Positions 1 to 6,430 of a stretch of 8,582 bases of DNA are shown in pieces. Origin of the DNA: Candidatus Kaiserbacteria bacterium RIFCSPHIGHO2_02_FULL_54_11b. Lineage in GTDB: Bacteria; Patescibacteriota; Minisyncoccia; Phycocordibacterales; UBA2100. The notes beneath the pieces are model-generated. The model was not told the DNA's origin. It searched no databases and saw only the letters and a list, made by a program, of their open reading frames with translations. Position numbers and translations under genes: made by a program. Numbering within the stretch: position 1 is the first letter of the stretch; each line of letters starts with the position of its first letter. The DNA is taken from positions 4,355 to 12,936 of the forward strand of contig MFLH01000053.1 in assembly GCA_001781275.1 (NCBI GenBank), given 5' to 3'.

Positions 1-606
1 AAGAAAGGCGCCAATGTCACCAAAGGCGATTTCCTGACCGATGGCTCGGCCGATCTCGACGAGCTCTTCAATCTCGCAGGCAAGGAGCGCGCACAGCAAT
101 ACATCATCAACGAGATCACGCGCATCTACGAGCTTCAGGGAGTCTCGACGGGCCGCAAGCACTTGGAGGTTATCGTCAAGCAAATGTTCTCCCGCGTCTC
201 GGTCACGACGTCCGGCGACACAGGAGTCTCTGCAGGGGAAATCGTTGCAGATTTCGAATTCGAGCGCATCAACAAAGTGCAGAAAGAAGTGGAAGGCGAG
301 CCGGCCAAAGGCAAGCAGCTCCTGCTCGGGATTACCGAAGTCTCGCTCACACGCGCATCCTTCCTCTCGGCTATCTCATTCCAAAACACGCCGCGCAAAC
401 TCGCCGAAGCTGCCGTCTCCGGCGCCGTGGATCGCTTGGTCGGTCTCAAAGAGAACGTCATCATCGGCCGACTTATCCCTGCGGGCACCGGATTCAAGGG
501 AAGCAAGAAGTACGAAATGATAAAACAGATGGAAGCGGAATTCGCCGCTTCTGCACCCGAAGAAGTGCCGGAAAGCCAGAGTCGCAAGGAGTCAGTTGAA
601 CGGTAG
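1..606 (+). CDS. rpoC: DNA-directed RNA polymerase subunit beta' (C-terminal part, 5' truncated by window)
   Basis: This is the last ~201 residues of the RNA polymerase beta' subunit, the catalytic core of transcription. It reads in frame 1 from the first base to the TAG at 604-606. Visible family landmarks are QGVSTGRKHLEVIVKQM (the conserved 'QGV...KHIEVIVRQM' segment), then SGDTG.SAGE, LLGITEVSLTRASFLSAISF, and the highly conserved GLKENVIIGRLIPAGTG near the end. A short variable tail (APEEVPESQSRKESVER) follows, as is usual after the last conserved block. The 5' part lies outside the window. The variable tail is of special interest because a diverged copy of it, with its own stop, sits at 2096-2149. 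No strong T-tract terminator follows directly. A weak hairpin at 791-807 is the nearest candidate. Identity is certain from the motifs. Confidence 0.97.
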   Translation, partial: KKGANVTKGDFLTDGSADLDELFNLAGKERAQQYIINEITRIYELQGVSTGRKHLEVIVKQMFSRVSVTTSGDTGVSAGEIVADFEFERINKVQKEVEGEPAKGKQLLLGITEVSLTRASFLSAISFQNTPRKLAEAAVSGAVDRLVGLKENVIIGRLIPAGTGFKGSKKYEMIKQMEAEFAASAPEEVPESQSRKESVER

Positions 607-677
607 TTGCTAGGATAACTTCTAAGGTGACATAATGCCCGTGCGGTCAGGTGATCGCATGATCTTGGGAGGCGCGT

Positions 678-734
678 ATGCGCAAACTTTGGCACTGGTG
701 GCGTTGCAAACGCCCCTGGTTATTTCCGCGTTAG
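678..734 (+). CDS. possible 18-residue tryptophan/arginine-rich small ORF
   Basis: A short reading frame starts at ATG 678 and stops at TAG 732. It is preceded by GGGAGG at 667-672 with 5 nt spacing, a good Shine-Dalgarno sequence. The peptide would be MRKLWHWWRCKRPWLFPR, with four Trp and six Arg/Lys in 18 residues. If the TAG were passed, the frame would run only to TAA at 795-797. It lies between rpoC and the small membrane protein gene. I do not recognise it. The only support is the ribosome binding site and the unusual composition, so it may be a chance frame. Confidence 0.2.
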   Translation: MRKLWHWWRCKRPWLFPR

Positions 735-768
735 CGGCAGAGACGGGGCCCGGCGGCGTTCGCCAGGC

Positions 769-817
769 TTTCACTTTTTGTGCCAACAAGAGCCCCATAA
801 AGGGACTGCTGTTTCTA
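769..817 (+). repeat. direct repeat A, copy 1 (contains small hairpin)
   Basis: This ~49-bp segment begins TTTCACTTTTTGTG and ends GGGACTGCTGTTTCTA. It recurs with differences at 1213-1260. The last ~26 bp are nearly identical (GCCCCATAAAGGGACTGC against GCCCCACAAGGGGACTGC). A weaker match extends upstream (CGGCAGAGACGG near 735 against CGGCCGAGACGT near 1196). Inside is a hairpin, AGCCCC/GGGACT (791-796 with 802-807), followed by GCTGTTTCTA. It might act as a weak terminator for rpoC. The two copies bracket the membrane-protein gene at 820-1149. Confidence 0.75.
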
Positions 818-819
818 AG

Positions 820-1149
820 TTAATTTGGGAGATTATTAGCGATGAAAATCCACAACCTCGGATACACTATCCAGACGACTAATAGCAAAAGCATTATTCC
901 CGCTATTTTTATCATGCGTTTATCTCGTTCTGGTACGACGCCACCGCGCAGAAGAGGAAATGCTTTGAAAATAACCACCGTTATACCCGTAACCATCGCT
1001 GTCACAAGGAAAATGCCAAACATTACGAAGACGGCGAGAAATTCGTCTACCCCACCCCCACCCTCATATTGGCTAGCCATCCACCCAATCAAAAAGAACC
1101 CCAAAACACCCTCGATGATGAGCGTTATCTTGAGCCACGACATCACCAT
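820..1149 (-). CDS. small three-pass membrane protein of unknown function
   Basis: This encodes a 109-residue protein, very hydrophobic, with three likely membrane segments at about residues 7-25, 38-62 and 79-97. A Gly-rich, acidic loop (QYEGGGGVDE) follows the first segment, and a basic loop (PERDKRMIK) precedes the third. I do not recognise a family and no catalytic motif is visible. The start could be ATG 1149 or the ATG two codons later (1143). Neither has a clear Shine-Dalgarno sequence. It is antisense to the rpoC-dnaG direction. Its stop (820-822) lies 3 bp from direct repeat A copy 1, and copy 2 lies just upstream of the gene, so gene and repeats look like one inserted or duplicated unit. 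The overlapping plus-strand frame at 842-1156 looks like its shadow. The hydrophobic pattern makes a real gene likely. Confidence 0.65.
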   Translation of the reverse strand: MVMSWLKITLIIEGVLGFFLIGWMASQYEGGGGVDEFLAVFVMFGIFLVTAMVTGITVVIFKAFPLLRGGVVPERDKRMIKIAGIMLLLLVVWIVYPRLWIFIANNLPN

Positions 1150-1212
1150 ATCATAACAGTACGCGGGCCTTACGTCGGGGATGAAGTGGATAGTGCGGCC
1201 GAGACGTCATGA

Positions 1213-1260
1213 TTTCACTTTTAGTGAGGCAGGCGCCCCACAAGGGGACTGCTGTTTCTA
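1213..1260 (+). repeat. direct repeat A, copy 2
   Basis: This is the second copy of the ~49-bp repeat found at 769-817. The hairpin here is CCCC-ACAA-GGGG (1236-1239 with 1244-1247), again followed by CTGCTGTTTCTA. The paired change in the stem relative to copy 1 (AGGG to GGGG) improves pairing. It lies between the membrane-protein gene and the dnaG-start fragment at 1292-1350. Confidence 0.75.
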
Positions 1261-1291
1261 GCCAACCGCTTCGCACTTGGAGAAACAGGGA

Positions 1292-1350
1292 GCATAATAG
1301 GAGTCCATGGCGGACAATGTTCAACAGATCAAGGACAAGCTTTCAATGAC
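1292..1350 (+). pseudogene. diverged fragment of the dnaG 5' end (promoter -10 plus first ~14 codons)
   Basis: GCATAATAG and, 8 nt later, ATG at 1307 are followed by codons for MADNVQQIKDKLSM. The real dnaG at 2484 begins [14 protein letters not shown] and is preceded by GCATAATAG as well. Most codon differences are silent or conservative (GCG/GCC, CAA/CAG, CAG/CAA, ATC/ATA, TCA/TCG; T/N, R/K, I/M). This points to an origin from a diverged but functional dnaG. The similarity stops at about 1350, exactly where the left REP-like hairpin of the RAYT element starts. The frame then runs on into element sequence and ends, so no primase is made. Confidence 0.85.
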
Positions 1351-1369
1351 GGGGAGGCCTCGCCTCCCT
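1351..1369. repeat. left REP-like hairpin of the RAYT unit
   Basis: GGGAGGC (1352-1358), loop CTC, GCCTCCC (1362-1368), with an additional G-T pair at the base. The same core (GGGAGGCCTCGCCTCCCT) occurs at the right end of the element. It begins 5 bp before the transposase stop codon region (1374) and directly abuts the dnaG-start fragment. Confidence 0.85.
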
Positions 1370-1373
1370 GTTT

Positions 1374-2051
1374 TCATGCGATATCGAGGTTTTGGTAATA
1401 TTTTTGAGCTTCCGCCAACACATTCCTAACTGGAGACATGCCATCCCCAACGAGTTCTCTCATTTCACGATTGAGTATATTTTGTTCAGGGCGCGGTTTG
1501 CCCGCATAGTCTCGCAAGCTCGAGAAATCGTATTTACCGATGTGTCGCTCCAAACTTCTCACATTCTTCACTACCCCACTTTTCCACTTCGGTTCAAAAA
1601 TCTCTGCCGCATTAAGATGTATATATTCCGCAACACGCTTGAAATACCGATCAGTATCGATGTGTCGGGATCGGCAAGGTCCTATGAAAAGTGCTCCGAC
1701 TCGTTGGTATTTGACATTGAAATACATCGTGTAGGCGGTACCGAGTTTCTGCAAAAACTTCGAAGAACCGCCCTCCGCGATCTCTTCAAAACCTATATGG
1801 TAATGATTGGGCATAAGGCTATAGCAACCTATTGAGACGAGCGGACTTTTACGGGATTTCAAGAAGATCTCTGAATGGTCGAGTTTAAGAAAATCACTTC
1901 TGTCAAAAGGTTCGATGGTATTACAAAGATACAGTGCCTCTTGGAATCGTTCATAATCCTCCTTATCCAGAAACGTCAATCTTCCATCGATGCCGCGCGT
2001 ATAGCAATGATAATGTTCACCAGGCGCGAAGGGCGTTCTGCGGTAGCTCAT
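1374..2051 (-). CDS. REP-associated tyrosine transposase (RAYT, Y1_Tnp/IS200-like family)
   Basis: This encodes a 225-residue member of the Y1 transposase superfamily, which cuts single-stranded DNA through a covalent tyrosine link and in RAYTs acts on REP hairpins. The metal-binding HUH-type motif is seen as MPNHYHIGF (H83, H85). The likely catalytic tyrosine is Y143 in AEYIHLN, the counterpart of the family's 'YIHLNP'. The N-terminus (RRTPFAPGEHYHCYTRGIDGR) and the stretch LGTAYTMYFNVKYQRVGALF are also typical of this family. I chose ATG 2051 over the longer frame because it matches the family N-terminus and because a consensus TATAAT lies just upstream. The longer frame would run through the right REP hairpin. 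The region after 'ALF' (IGPCRSRHI) departs from the usual 'QGRYKSK', but the frame is intact. The cognate hairpins at both ends suggest it could be active. Confidence 0.92.
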   Translation of the reverse strand: MSYRRTPFAPGEHYHCYTRGIDGRLTFLDKEDYERFQEALYLCNTIEPFDRSDFLKLDHSEIFLKSRKSPLVSIGCYSLMPNHYHIGFEEIAEGGSSKFLQKLGTAYTMYFNVKYQRVGALFIGPCRSRHIDTDRYFKRVAEYIHLNAAEIFEPKWKSGVVKNVRSLERHIGKYDFSSLRDYAGKPRPEQNILNREMRELVGDGMSPVRNVLAEAQKYYQNLDIA

Positions 2052-2057
2052 GCTTCC

Positions 2058-2066
2058 ATTATACCA
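2058..2066 (-). promoter_or_regulatory. extended -10 promoter (TGGTATAAT) of the RAYT gene
   Basis: On the minus strand this reads TGGTATAAT, a perfect extended -10 element. Only 6 nt separate it from the ATG at 2051, so transcription would start at or next to the A of the start codon, giving a leaderless mRNA. No good -35 box is seen. The corresponding position would fall inside the right REP hairpin. Confidence 0.6.
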
Positions 2067-2072
2067 GGGGAA

Positions 2073-2095
2073 ACAGGGAGGCCTCGCCTCCCTGT
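2073..2095. repeat. right REP-like hairpin of the RAYT unit
   Basis: This is a perfect 10-bp stem, ACAGGGAGGC (2073-2082) and GCCTCCCTGT (2086-2095), with loop CTC. It shares its core with the left hairpin at 1351-1369. It lies immediately upstream of the transposase promoter and immediately before the rpoC-tail fragment. Confidence 0.88.
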
Positions 2096-2149
2096 GCACC
2101 TGCTGAAGCGCCGGAAAGCCAGAGCCGCAAGGAGTCAGTTGAGCGGTAA
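2096..2149 (+). pseudogene. diverged copy of the rpoC 3' end, including stop codon
   Basis: Codons here give APAEAPESQSRKESVER followed by TAA. The true rpoC tail (553-606) gives APEEVPESQSRKESVER followed by TAG. The match starts immediately after the right REP hairpin and ends at the stop. Differences include silent changes (AGT/AGC, GAA/GAG, TAG/TAA) and two substitutions (E/A, V/A). The frame and stop are preserved although nothing upstream is rpoC. It therefore looks like the remnant of an alternative, functional rpoC end brought in or displaced by recombination. Confidence 0.9.
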
Positions 2150-2161
2150 GAACTCAAAATT

Positions 2162-2195
2162 AAAGAGCGATTCCCGAGCCAGAGAATCGCTCTTT
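2162..2195 (-). terminator. intrinsic terminator of the 69-residue gene
   Basis: A 12-bp perfect stem, AAAGAGCGATTC (2162-2173) and GAATCGCTCTTT (2184-2195), has a 10-nt loop. Read on the minus strand it is followed by AATTTTGAG, so the tail is TTTAATTTT. It begins 13 nt after the stop codon of the minus-strand gene at 2209-2418. Confidence 0.75.
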
Positions 2196-2208
2196 CGGCG
2201 CGGCAGCG

Positions 2209-2418
2209 CTATCCCTTATCTTCGACTTTCACGTACTCAACGACTACGTTGTCGTCGGGATTGTCCCGCCGAGACATCAGGAATACCCTCCCTGATGCCC
2301 CATTGCGCAGGACCTCCATAAACTCCTCCGTGGTTACTTTCCTGTTGAAATGAGCGCGTTCCTCCTTGGTCAGTTTGCTGCCATGAGATATGCACTCAAT
2401 CTTCGTTTTCGTTTCCAT
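2209..2418 (-). CDS. small hypothetical protein, 69 residues
   Basis: This encodes a soluble, charged 69-residue protein beginning METKTKIECISHGSKL and ending VVVEYVKVEDKG. I do not recognise the family. The middle (KLTKEERAHFNRKVTTEEFMEVLRNG) is predicted mostly helical, and the end looks like a beta hairpin (GRVFLMSRRDN...VVVEYVKVE). Expression signals are good: GGAGGT lies 5 nt before the ATG, TATAAA (minus strand, 2436-2441) lies upstream, and an intrinsic terminator follows. It is divergent from dnaG, with the two start codons 65 bp apart. It is the only gene between the rpoC-tail fragment and dnaG, so it may be the ancestral neighbour. Its own signals make it a convincing real gene of unknown role. 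Confidence 0.8.
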   Translation of the reverse strand: METKTKIECISHGSKLTKEERAHFNRKVTTEEFMEVLRNGASGRVFLMSRRDNPDDNVVVEYVKVEDKG

Positions 2419-2435
2419 CGGACACCTCCGAGCGC

Positions 2436-2441
2436 TTTATA
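2436..2441 (-). promoter_or_regulatory. -10 box (TATAAA) for the 69-residue gene
   Basis: TATAAA on the minus strand is followed by GCGCTC and then the Shine-Dalgarno GGAGGT (2423-2428). The upstream hexamer at N17 is TTGCGT, a poor -35. In contrast to its neighbours, this gene has a normal leader with a ribosome binding site. Confidence 0.45.
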
Positions 2442-2471
2442 ACTAAGATGGTTGATAAACGCAACTCGATG

Positions 2472-2477
2472 CATAAT
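2472..2477 (+). promoter_or_regulatory. -10 box (CATAAT) directly before dnaG
   Basis: CATAAT ends 6 nt before the dnaG ATG at 2484, the same spacing as the TATAAT before the RAYT gene. It implies a leaderless or nearly leaderless dnaG message. No Shine-Dalgarno sequence is present. The same GCATAATAG is conserved before the dnaG-start fragment at 1307, although the codons beyond have changed at several silent sites. This supports a functional box. Confidence 0.5.
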
Positions 2478-2483
2478 AGAGCG

Positions 2484-4220
2484 ATGGCCGACACTGTTCA
2501 GCAAATAAAGGACCGACTTTCGATAGTTGATGTCGTATCGCAGTACGTGAAGCTTGAGCGCGCGGGAGCTAGCTTACGCGCGCGGTGTCCTTTTCATGCG
2601 GAGCGCACGCCTTCATTTCACGTCTCTCCGGAGCGCGGCACATACCACTGCTTTGGCTGCAACGTCGGCGGCGATATTTTTTCATTCGTCGAAGCTATCG
2701 AGGGACTGGATTTCAAAGGAGCTCTCAAGGTGCTTGCGGAGAAAGCAGGTGTTGAACTTGTCTACGAGCGCGGCGGAAAAGAAAAGAAAGATGAGCGCGA
2801 ACGATTATTTGAGCTACTCGAAACGACGACGATTTTCTACACATCGCGTCTCTCGGACGCGGCAAAGAAATATCTCAAAGAACGCGGCATGACCGACGCG
2901 ACGGTACAGGCATTTCGCCTCGGTCTCGCAGGCTCCGATTGGTCTGCTCTTTCCGACTTCCTCAAGTCAAAGAAGTTTACGGAGCGTGAGATACTCGAAG
3001 CGGGCGTGGCCAAGAAGAACGAGAGGGGAAGCCTTACCGATAAATTCCGCAACCGCATCATATTTCCCATTGCCGACAGTGCGGGCCGTATCGTTGGCTT
3101 TTCGGGCCGCATATTCGGGGAAAATGCCTCGCCAGATGCACCCAAGTACCTCAATTCGCCCGAGACGCCGCTTTTTCATAAATCGCGCATTCTCTACGGC
3201 TTCGACAAGGCAAAAGTGCCCATTCGCAAGCTCAATTGCGCCATTCTCGTGGAAGGTCAGATGGACCTCCTCGCATCGCATCAGGCCGGGTGGGGAAATA
3301 CGGTCGCGGTCTCGGGGACGGCATTTACGCCCGAGCACGCGGCACTCGTAAAGCGCATGACCGATAACCTCGTTTTGGCGCTCGACGCCGATGAGGCGGG
3401 GATAAAGGCGGCGGGTCGTGCCGCGCGCACGGCGCTGCAGGGCGGTCTTAATGTGAAGGTCGCGCGGCTTCCCAATGGGCTTGATCCGGCGGATTTGATA
3501 CAGAAAGAGGGCGCGGATGCGTGGAAAAAAGCGATACGGGATTCAAAAGACATCATCGCCTTCCTCCTCGAAGTTCTCGAAGAGCATTTGCCGCAAAAAG
3601 ATCGGTTCCGCCGTGCGGTGGAGACGATCGTGCTCCCGTTTCTCTCCGATGTGCAGAGCCCGATCGCACGCGAACAGCACGTACAGGTGATCGCGCAGCG
3701 TCTCAGCGTCTCAGAGACTGCGGTCTATGAAGCGCTCGCGAAGTTGCCGACCGCGAATGCAGATTCGCGGCCGTCCTCCGAAGCTTTAGCGAAGGAGGAC
3801 AAGTCCAAAGCGCCTCCCTCCTCCAGCCGCGCCTACGGGAGAGCTCGTCAGGCCTTCGCCATCCTCCTCTGGCAGCAATCGCTCTCCCAGCCTTCGATAG
3901 ACGTCGCCGCCTATGCCCGCGAACTCGAGGAGGCGATAGGGTCGGCGACCTTCGCGGCGCTCTCCACGCTCTCCGAAGCGGAGCGGGAAGCTCTGCGGTT
4001 TTCCGCCGAAAGATTGCATGGAAAGAGCGCATCAGCCAAGAAGGAGGCCGAAGTACTGCTCGGAGTTATCCTCAGGGAGCTTCTCGCCGCCGAGCTCGAT
4101 CAGGCTACGATGGCTCTAAAGAAGGCTGAAAATGTCAAAGACGAAGAGGAGATGACCCGCCTCACAGGTGTGTGTAAACTGTTGACAACGCGCATTGCAC
4201 AATTACACGAGAACGTGTAA
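2484..4220 (+). CDS. dnaG: DNA primase
   Basis: DnaG makes RNA primers at the replication fork and works with the replicative helicase. Counting from ATG 2484 the protein has 578 residues, normal for the family. The N-terminal CHC2 zinc finger is complete: C35, H38, C56 and C59 in CPFH...CFGC. The catalytic core follows, with a TOPRIM domain showing ILVEGQMD (E257) and LALDADEAG (D301, D303). The C-terminal ~190 residues, rich in Glu, Lys and Ala, are the poorly conserved helicase-binding part. I chose ATG 2484 over the in-frame ATG at 2448. The family N-terminus is typically [20 protein letters not shown], a CATAAT box lies 6 nt upstream, and the displaced fragment at 1307 starts at the same codon. 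It precedes rpoD, as in the classical macromolecular synthesis gene cluster. Confidence 0.97.
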   Translation: MADTVQQIKDRLSIVDVVSQYVKLERAGASLRARCPFHAERTPSFHVSPERGTYHCFGCNVGGDIFSFVEAIEGLDFKGALKVLAEKAGVELVYERGGKEKKDERERLFELLETTTIFYTSRLSDAAKKYLKERGMTDATVQAFRLGLAGSDWSALSDFLKSKKFTEREILEAGVAKKNERGSLTDKFRNRIIFPIADSAGRIVGFSGRIFGENASPDAPKYLNSPETPLFHKSRILYGFDKAKVPIRKLNCAILVEGQMDLLASHQAGWGNTVAVSGTAFTPEHAALVKRMTDNLVLALDADEAGIKAAGRAARTALQGGLNVKVARLPNGLDPADLIQKEGADAWKKAIRDSKDIIAFLLEVLEEHLPQKDRFRRAVETIVLPFLSDVQSPIAREQHVQVIAQRLSVSETAVYEALAKLPTANADSRPSSEALAKEDKSKAPPSSSRAYGRARQAFAILLWQQSLSQPSIDVAAYARELEEAIGSATFAALSTLSEAEREALRFSAERLHGKSASAKKEAEVLLGVILRELLAAELDQATMALKKAENVKDEEEMTRLTGVCKLLTTRIAQLHENV

Positions 4221-4287
4221 ACTACCTCGCTTGGTCTTCCGGTGGCTTATCCAAAGGAAAAATTCAGGACACACCGGTAAGATTATA

Positions 4288-4297
4288 TGTATATAAA
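4288..4297 (+). promoter_or_regulatory. probable rpoD promoter -10 region and structured leader
   Basis: TGTATATAAA in the dnaG-rpoD gap offers an extended -10 (TG-T-ATATAA) or TATAAA. The following ~40-nt leader contains CCTCTC-TTAG-GGGAGG (4301-4316), a short hairpin whose 3' arm is the only purine-rich, Shine-Dalgarno-like sequence. It lies 26 nt before the ATG, too far for a standard ribosome binding site. rpoD may thus have its own promoter in addition to readthrough from dnaG. Confidence 0.4.
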
Positions 4298-4342
4298 CGA
4301 CCTCTCTTAGGGGAGGACGTTATCTGTGACCCAATTTTCATC

Positions 4343-5614
4343 ATGGCAAAGAAAAAACAAAAAAAGCGAAAGGCGGTAAAACGAAAGAAGAAGCTCGTGC
4401 GCAAGACGCGTGTTTCGAGCAAGAAAAAACGCGCTGCCGCGAAGAAAGCAAAAGCACTCAAGCGGAAACATAAGGCAGCCAAGGCACGGACAAAGAAAGC
4501 CGCTTCTGCATCCGCCTCGACGAGAAAAGGGGCGGGGGATAAACGGCACAACAAAGTCGAAGCACTCATCCTGATGGGTAAGGAGCGCGGGTACATCACG
4601 TACGACGAAATTTTGCGCGAATTCCCCACGATCGAAGACAACGTCGAGCTCCTCGAAGAGATCTACGAGCGTTTCTCGGTCGCCGGCATCGATGTCTTGG
4701 AAGGCGGCGGCATGCTCGAGGACACCTCGGCGGATTCCGTCTTGGCAAGCAAGAAATTGCAAAACCGCCGCTCTGACGCTGGGTACGACTCTGTGCAAAT
4801 GTATCTTCGCGAGATCGGTCAATACCCGCTTTTGAACGGCAATCAGGAAAAAGAACTCGCGAAGCGCATCCTGACCGGCGACGACGAAGCGCGCAACATC
4901 CTCGCCCGCTCCAACCTCCGCCTCGTTGTCTCTATCGCAAAGAAATATGTGAACCGCAGCCCCGACCTCACACTCTTGGACCTCATTCAGGAAGGCAACC
5001 TCGGCCTTTTCAAGGCCGTAGATAAATTTGATTACACAAAAGGCTACAAATTCTCGACCTACGCCACGTGGTGGATTCGCCAAGCAATCACTCGCGCCTT
5101 GGCCGACCAGAGCCGCACCATCCGCATCCCCGTGCACATGGTCGAGACCATCGCGAAATACAAGCAAAAAGTGCGCGAATTGAACCAGCATTTAGGCCGT
5201 GATCCGCTGCCCGAGGAAATTGCTGCAGAAATGGGCATCGAAATAGAGAAAATCTATACCATCCAGAAGATCAACCAAGATACCGTCTCGCTGGAGTCCC
5301 CAGTGGGCGAAGACGATGACGAGCGCTCGACCCTCGGCAGCTTCATCGCCGACGATACGATTGCCTCGCCCGACATGGATGCTTCACGCAGGATCCTCAA
5401 TGAGCAGATGACGGAAATCCTCGAAGAGCTTTCACCCAAAGAGCGCAAGATTTTGGAAATGCGCAACGGTCTTACCGAAGAGGGGATTTGCTTCACACTC
5501 GAAGAAGTGGGCCGCGAATTCGGCGTCACGCGCGAACGCATCCGCCAAATCGAAGCCAAAGCACTCGAGCGCATCCGTTTCCACGAACGCGCCAAGCAGC
5601 TGAGGAGCTACTAA
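4343..5614 (+). CDS. rpoD: RNA polymerase primary sigma factor (sigma-70/SigA)
   Basis: This is a 423-residue housekeeping sigma factor that directs RNA polymerase to promoters. Residues 1-65 are an extremely Lys/Arg/Ala-rich extension. A region 1.1-like segment follows ([20 protein letters not shown]), then region 1.2 ([11 protein letters not shown]) and region 2 ([53 protein letters not shown]). Region 3 ([13 protein letters not shown]) comes next, and region 4 has a helix-turn-helix ([20 protein letters not shown], then AKALERIR). The long non-conserved insert of some RpoD proteins is absent. ATG 4343 is the first start in frame. It lacks a close Shine-Dalgarno sequence. The final residues [11 protein letters not shown] and the stop recur in altered form three times downstream. 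Its stop overlaps that of the convergent acyltransferase gene. Confidence 0.97.
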   Translation: MAKKKQKKRKAVKRKKKLVRKTRVSSKKKRAAAKKAKALKRKHKAAKARTKKAASASASTRKGAGDKRHNKVEALILMGKERGYITYDEILREFPTIEDNVELLEEIYERFSVAGIDVLEGGGMLEDTSADSVLASKKLQNRRSDAGYDSVQMYLREIGQYPLLNGNQEKELAKRILTGDDEARNILARSNLRLVVSIAKKYVNRSPDLTLLDLIQEGNLGLFKAVDKFDYTKGYKFSTYATWWIRQAITRALADQSRTIRIPVHMVETIAKYKQKVRELNQHLGRDPLPEEIAAEMGIEIEKIYTIQKINQDTVSLESPVGEDDDERSTLGSFIADDTIASPDMDASRRILNEQMTEILEELSPKERKILEMRNGLTEEGICFTLEEVGREFGVTRERIRQIEAKALERIRFHERAKQLRSY

Positions 5615-6405
5615 GCTGCACCCCCACTAGTTTTTTCCAAGAAGTGTTTTGCGAGGAGCGCGTTTTGCTCTTCGCTCTCAAGATTGTCAGATCCTGCAAC
5701 AATGTTTTGCCATTCTGATGCGTCCGAGCAGTATTCTTTGATTCGGATGTGAGTCGGTCCTGGCATAGCAGCCAGCGCAACACCTGGGATGATTTGGACA
5801 CGTTTGGCACCAGAATCATTCGGTGGGTTAAGGATGCCTGTGCGTATAGCGACTCCAGCAGGCGTATCGATATTGAAAGCATAGACCATATTTTCCGGAG
5901 CGATTTTGGAGAGAAAATGACGGAAACCAGATTTGAAGTGCAGCTCCGATATTTGCCGCTCCATGTATGCACCAGGAAACATAACAAAGAGCCCTCCTGT
6001 GGCTACGTGAGTGCGAACTCTCTCGTTTGCATTCTCCAACTCGGCTTTATCGCGCGATGCAGGAAGTATGTATTGTTTGCCCACGATATTTGCCACGTAC
6101 TCGGACCATTCTTCCGCAAGCATAAACAAAACATCCGACCGATTGATTACTTGGAAAATGAAGCATGGGTCGAATGGTGATGGGTGATTCGCTATCGCGA
6201 TACCAGGCCGAGCATTGAGCGCTTCACGCATCACCCGTAAGTCTTCAGGTGTATCTTGTGCAAATTCCGGATAGATATTGAGCGCTGTAGAAAATGAACT
6301 CAGAGCCTCTGGCCAACGTTGGGGGCCTGCTCGCAGATCCGATAGAACGCGTCCGATATCAAGCTGTCCCTCCGCGCTTTTCATTTTCGGATCAGATTCC
6401 GGCAT
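5611..6405 (-). CDS. PlsC-like (LPLAT superfamily) acyltransferase
   Basis: This encodes a 264-residue protein with the glycerolipid acyltransferase signature. ANHPSPFDP gives the catalytic HX4D pair (N73, H74, D79), ILPASRD (113-119) fits the second block, and [13 protein letters not shown] (138-150) fits the third block, usually FPEGTRS. The missing Glu in that block (FPGA for FPEG) is atypical. No membrane segment is evident, so it would act at the membrane surface, possibly transferring acyl groups to a phospholipid or sugar lipid. The substrate cannot be told. I favour ATG 6405, which has TATACT 7 nt upstream. A longer frame begins with TTG at 6456 inside the rpoD-tail copy and is unlikely. 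The gene runs opposite to rpoD, and its TAG (5611-5613) overlaps the rpoD stop. rpoD-tail sequence lies at both ends of the gene. Confidence 0.85.
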   Translation of the reverse strand: MPESDPKMKSAEGQLDIGRVLSDLRAGPQRWPEALSSFSTALNIYPEFAQDTPEDLRVMREALNARPGIAIANHPSPFDPCFIFQVINRSDVLFMLAEEWSEYVANIVGKQYILPASRDKAELENANERVRTHVATGGLFVMFPGAYMERQISELHFKSGFRHFLSKIAPENMVYAFNIDTPAGVAIRTGILNPPNDSGAKRVQIIPGVALAAMPGPTHIRIKEYCSDASEWQNIVAGSDNLESEEQNALLAKHFLEKTSGGAA

Positions 6406-6412
6406 CAGTACA

Positions 6413-6418
6413 AGTATA
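6413..6418 (-). promoter_or_regulatory. -10 box (TATACT) before the acyltransferase gene
   Basis: TATACT on the minus strand ends 7 nt before ATG 6405, so a transcript would be almost leaderless. A purine run (TTGAGG) lies just upstream, but at 13 nt it is too far for an efficient ribosome binding site and falls at the promoter instead. Confidence 0.4.
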
Positions 6419-6430
6419 ACCTCAAATGAA

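Larger units (their letters stand above)
1351..2095 (-). mobile_element. REP-RAYT unit: tyrosine (Y1/HUH) transposase gene bracketed by REP-like hairpins
   Basis: The unit consists of a RAYT-family transposase gene (minus strand) with a near-identical palindrome at each end, at 1351-1369 and 2073-2095. The two hairpins are arranged as inverted copies, each with its A/T-rich flank (CTGTTTT and AAACAG) facing inward. Known RAYT systems are typically flanked by REP hairpins that the transposase recognises, so the layout fits a complete REP-transposase unit. The flanks are unusual: a dnaG-start fragment abuts the left end and an rpoC-tail fragment abuts the right end. Domestication versus mobility cannot be told from one copy. 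Confidence 0.8.

Noticed and set aside
678..797. Read-through of the TAG at 732 to give a 39-residue protein.
   Set aside because: There is no evidence of TAG reassignment. rpoC itself ends in TAG and the minus-strand genes use TAG stops normally.
1934..2149. Plus-strand open frame ending in APAEAPESQSRKESVER.
   Set aside because: Only the last ~17 codons look like protein coding and they match the rpoC tail. The rest is the antisense of the transposase and a REP hairpin, with no ribosome binding site.
2448..2483. An upstream in-frame ATG would give dnaG a 12-residue extension.
   Set aside because: The family N-terminus begins near VQQIKDRLS, a CATAAT box lies just before ATG 2484, and the dnaG fragment at 1307 begins at the same codon.
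4307..5191. Long 294-residue minus-strand frame opposite rpoD.
   Set aside because: It covers strongly conserved sigma-factor coding sequence and shows only antisense-type composition, with no recognisable motif.
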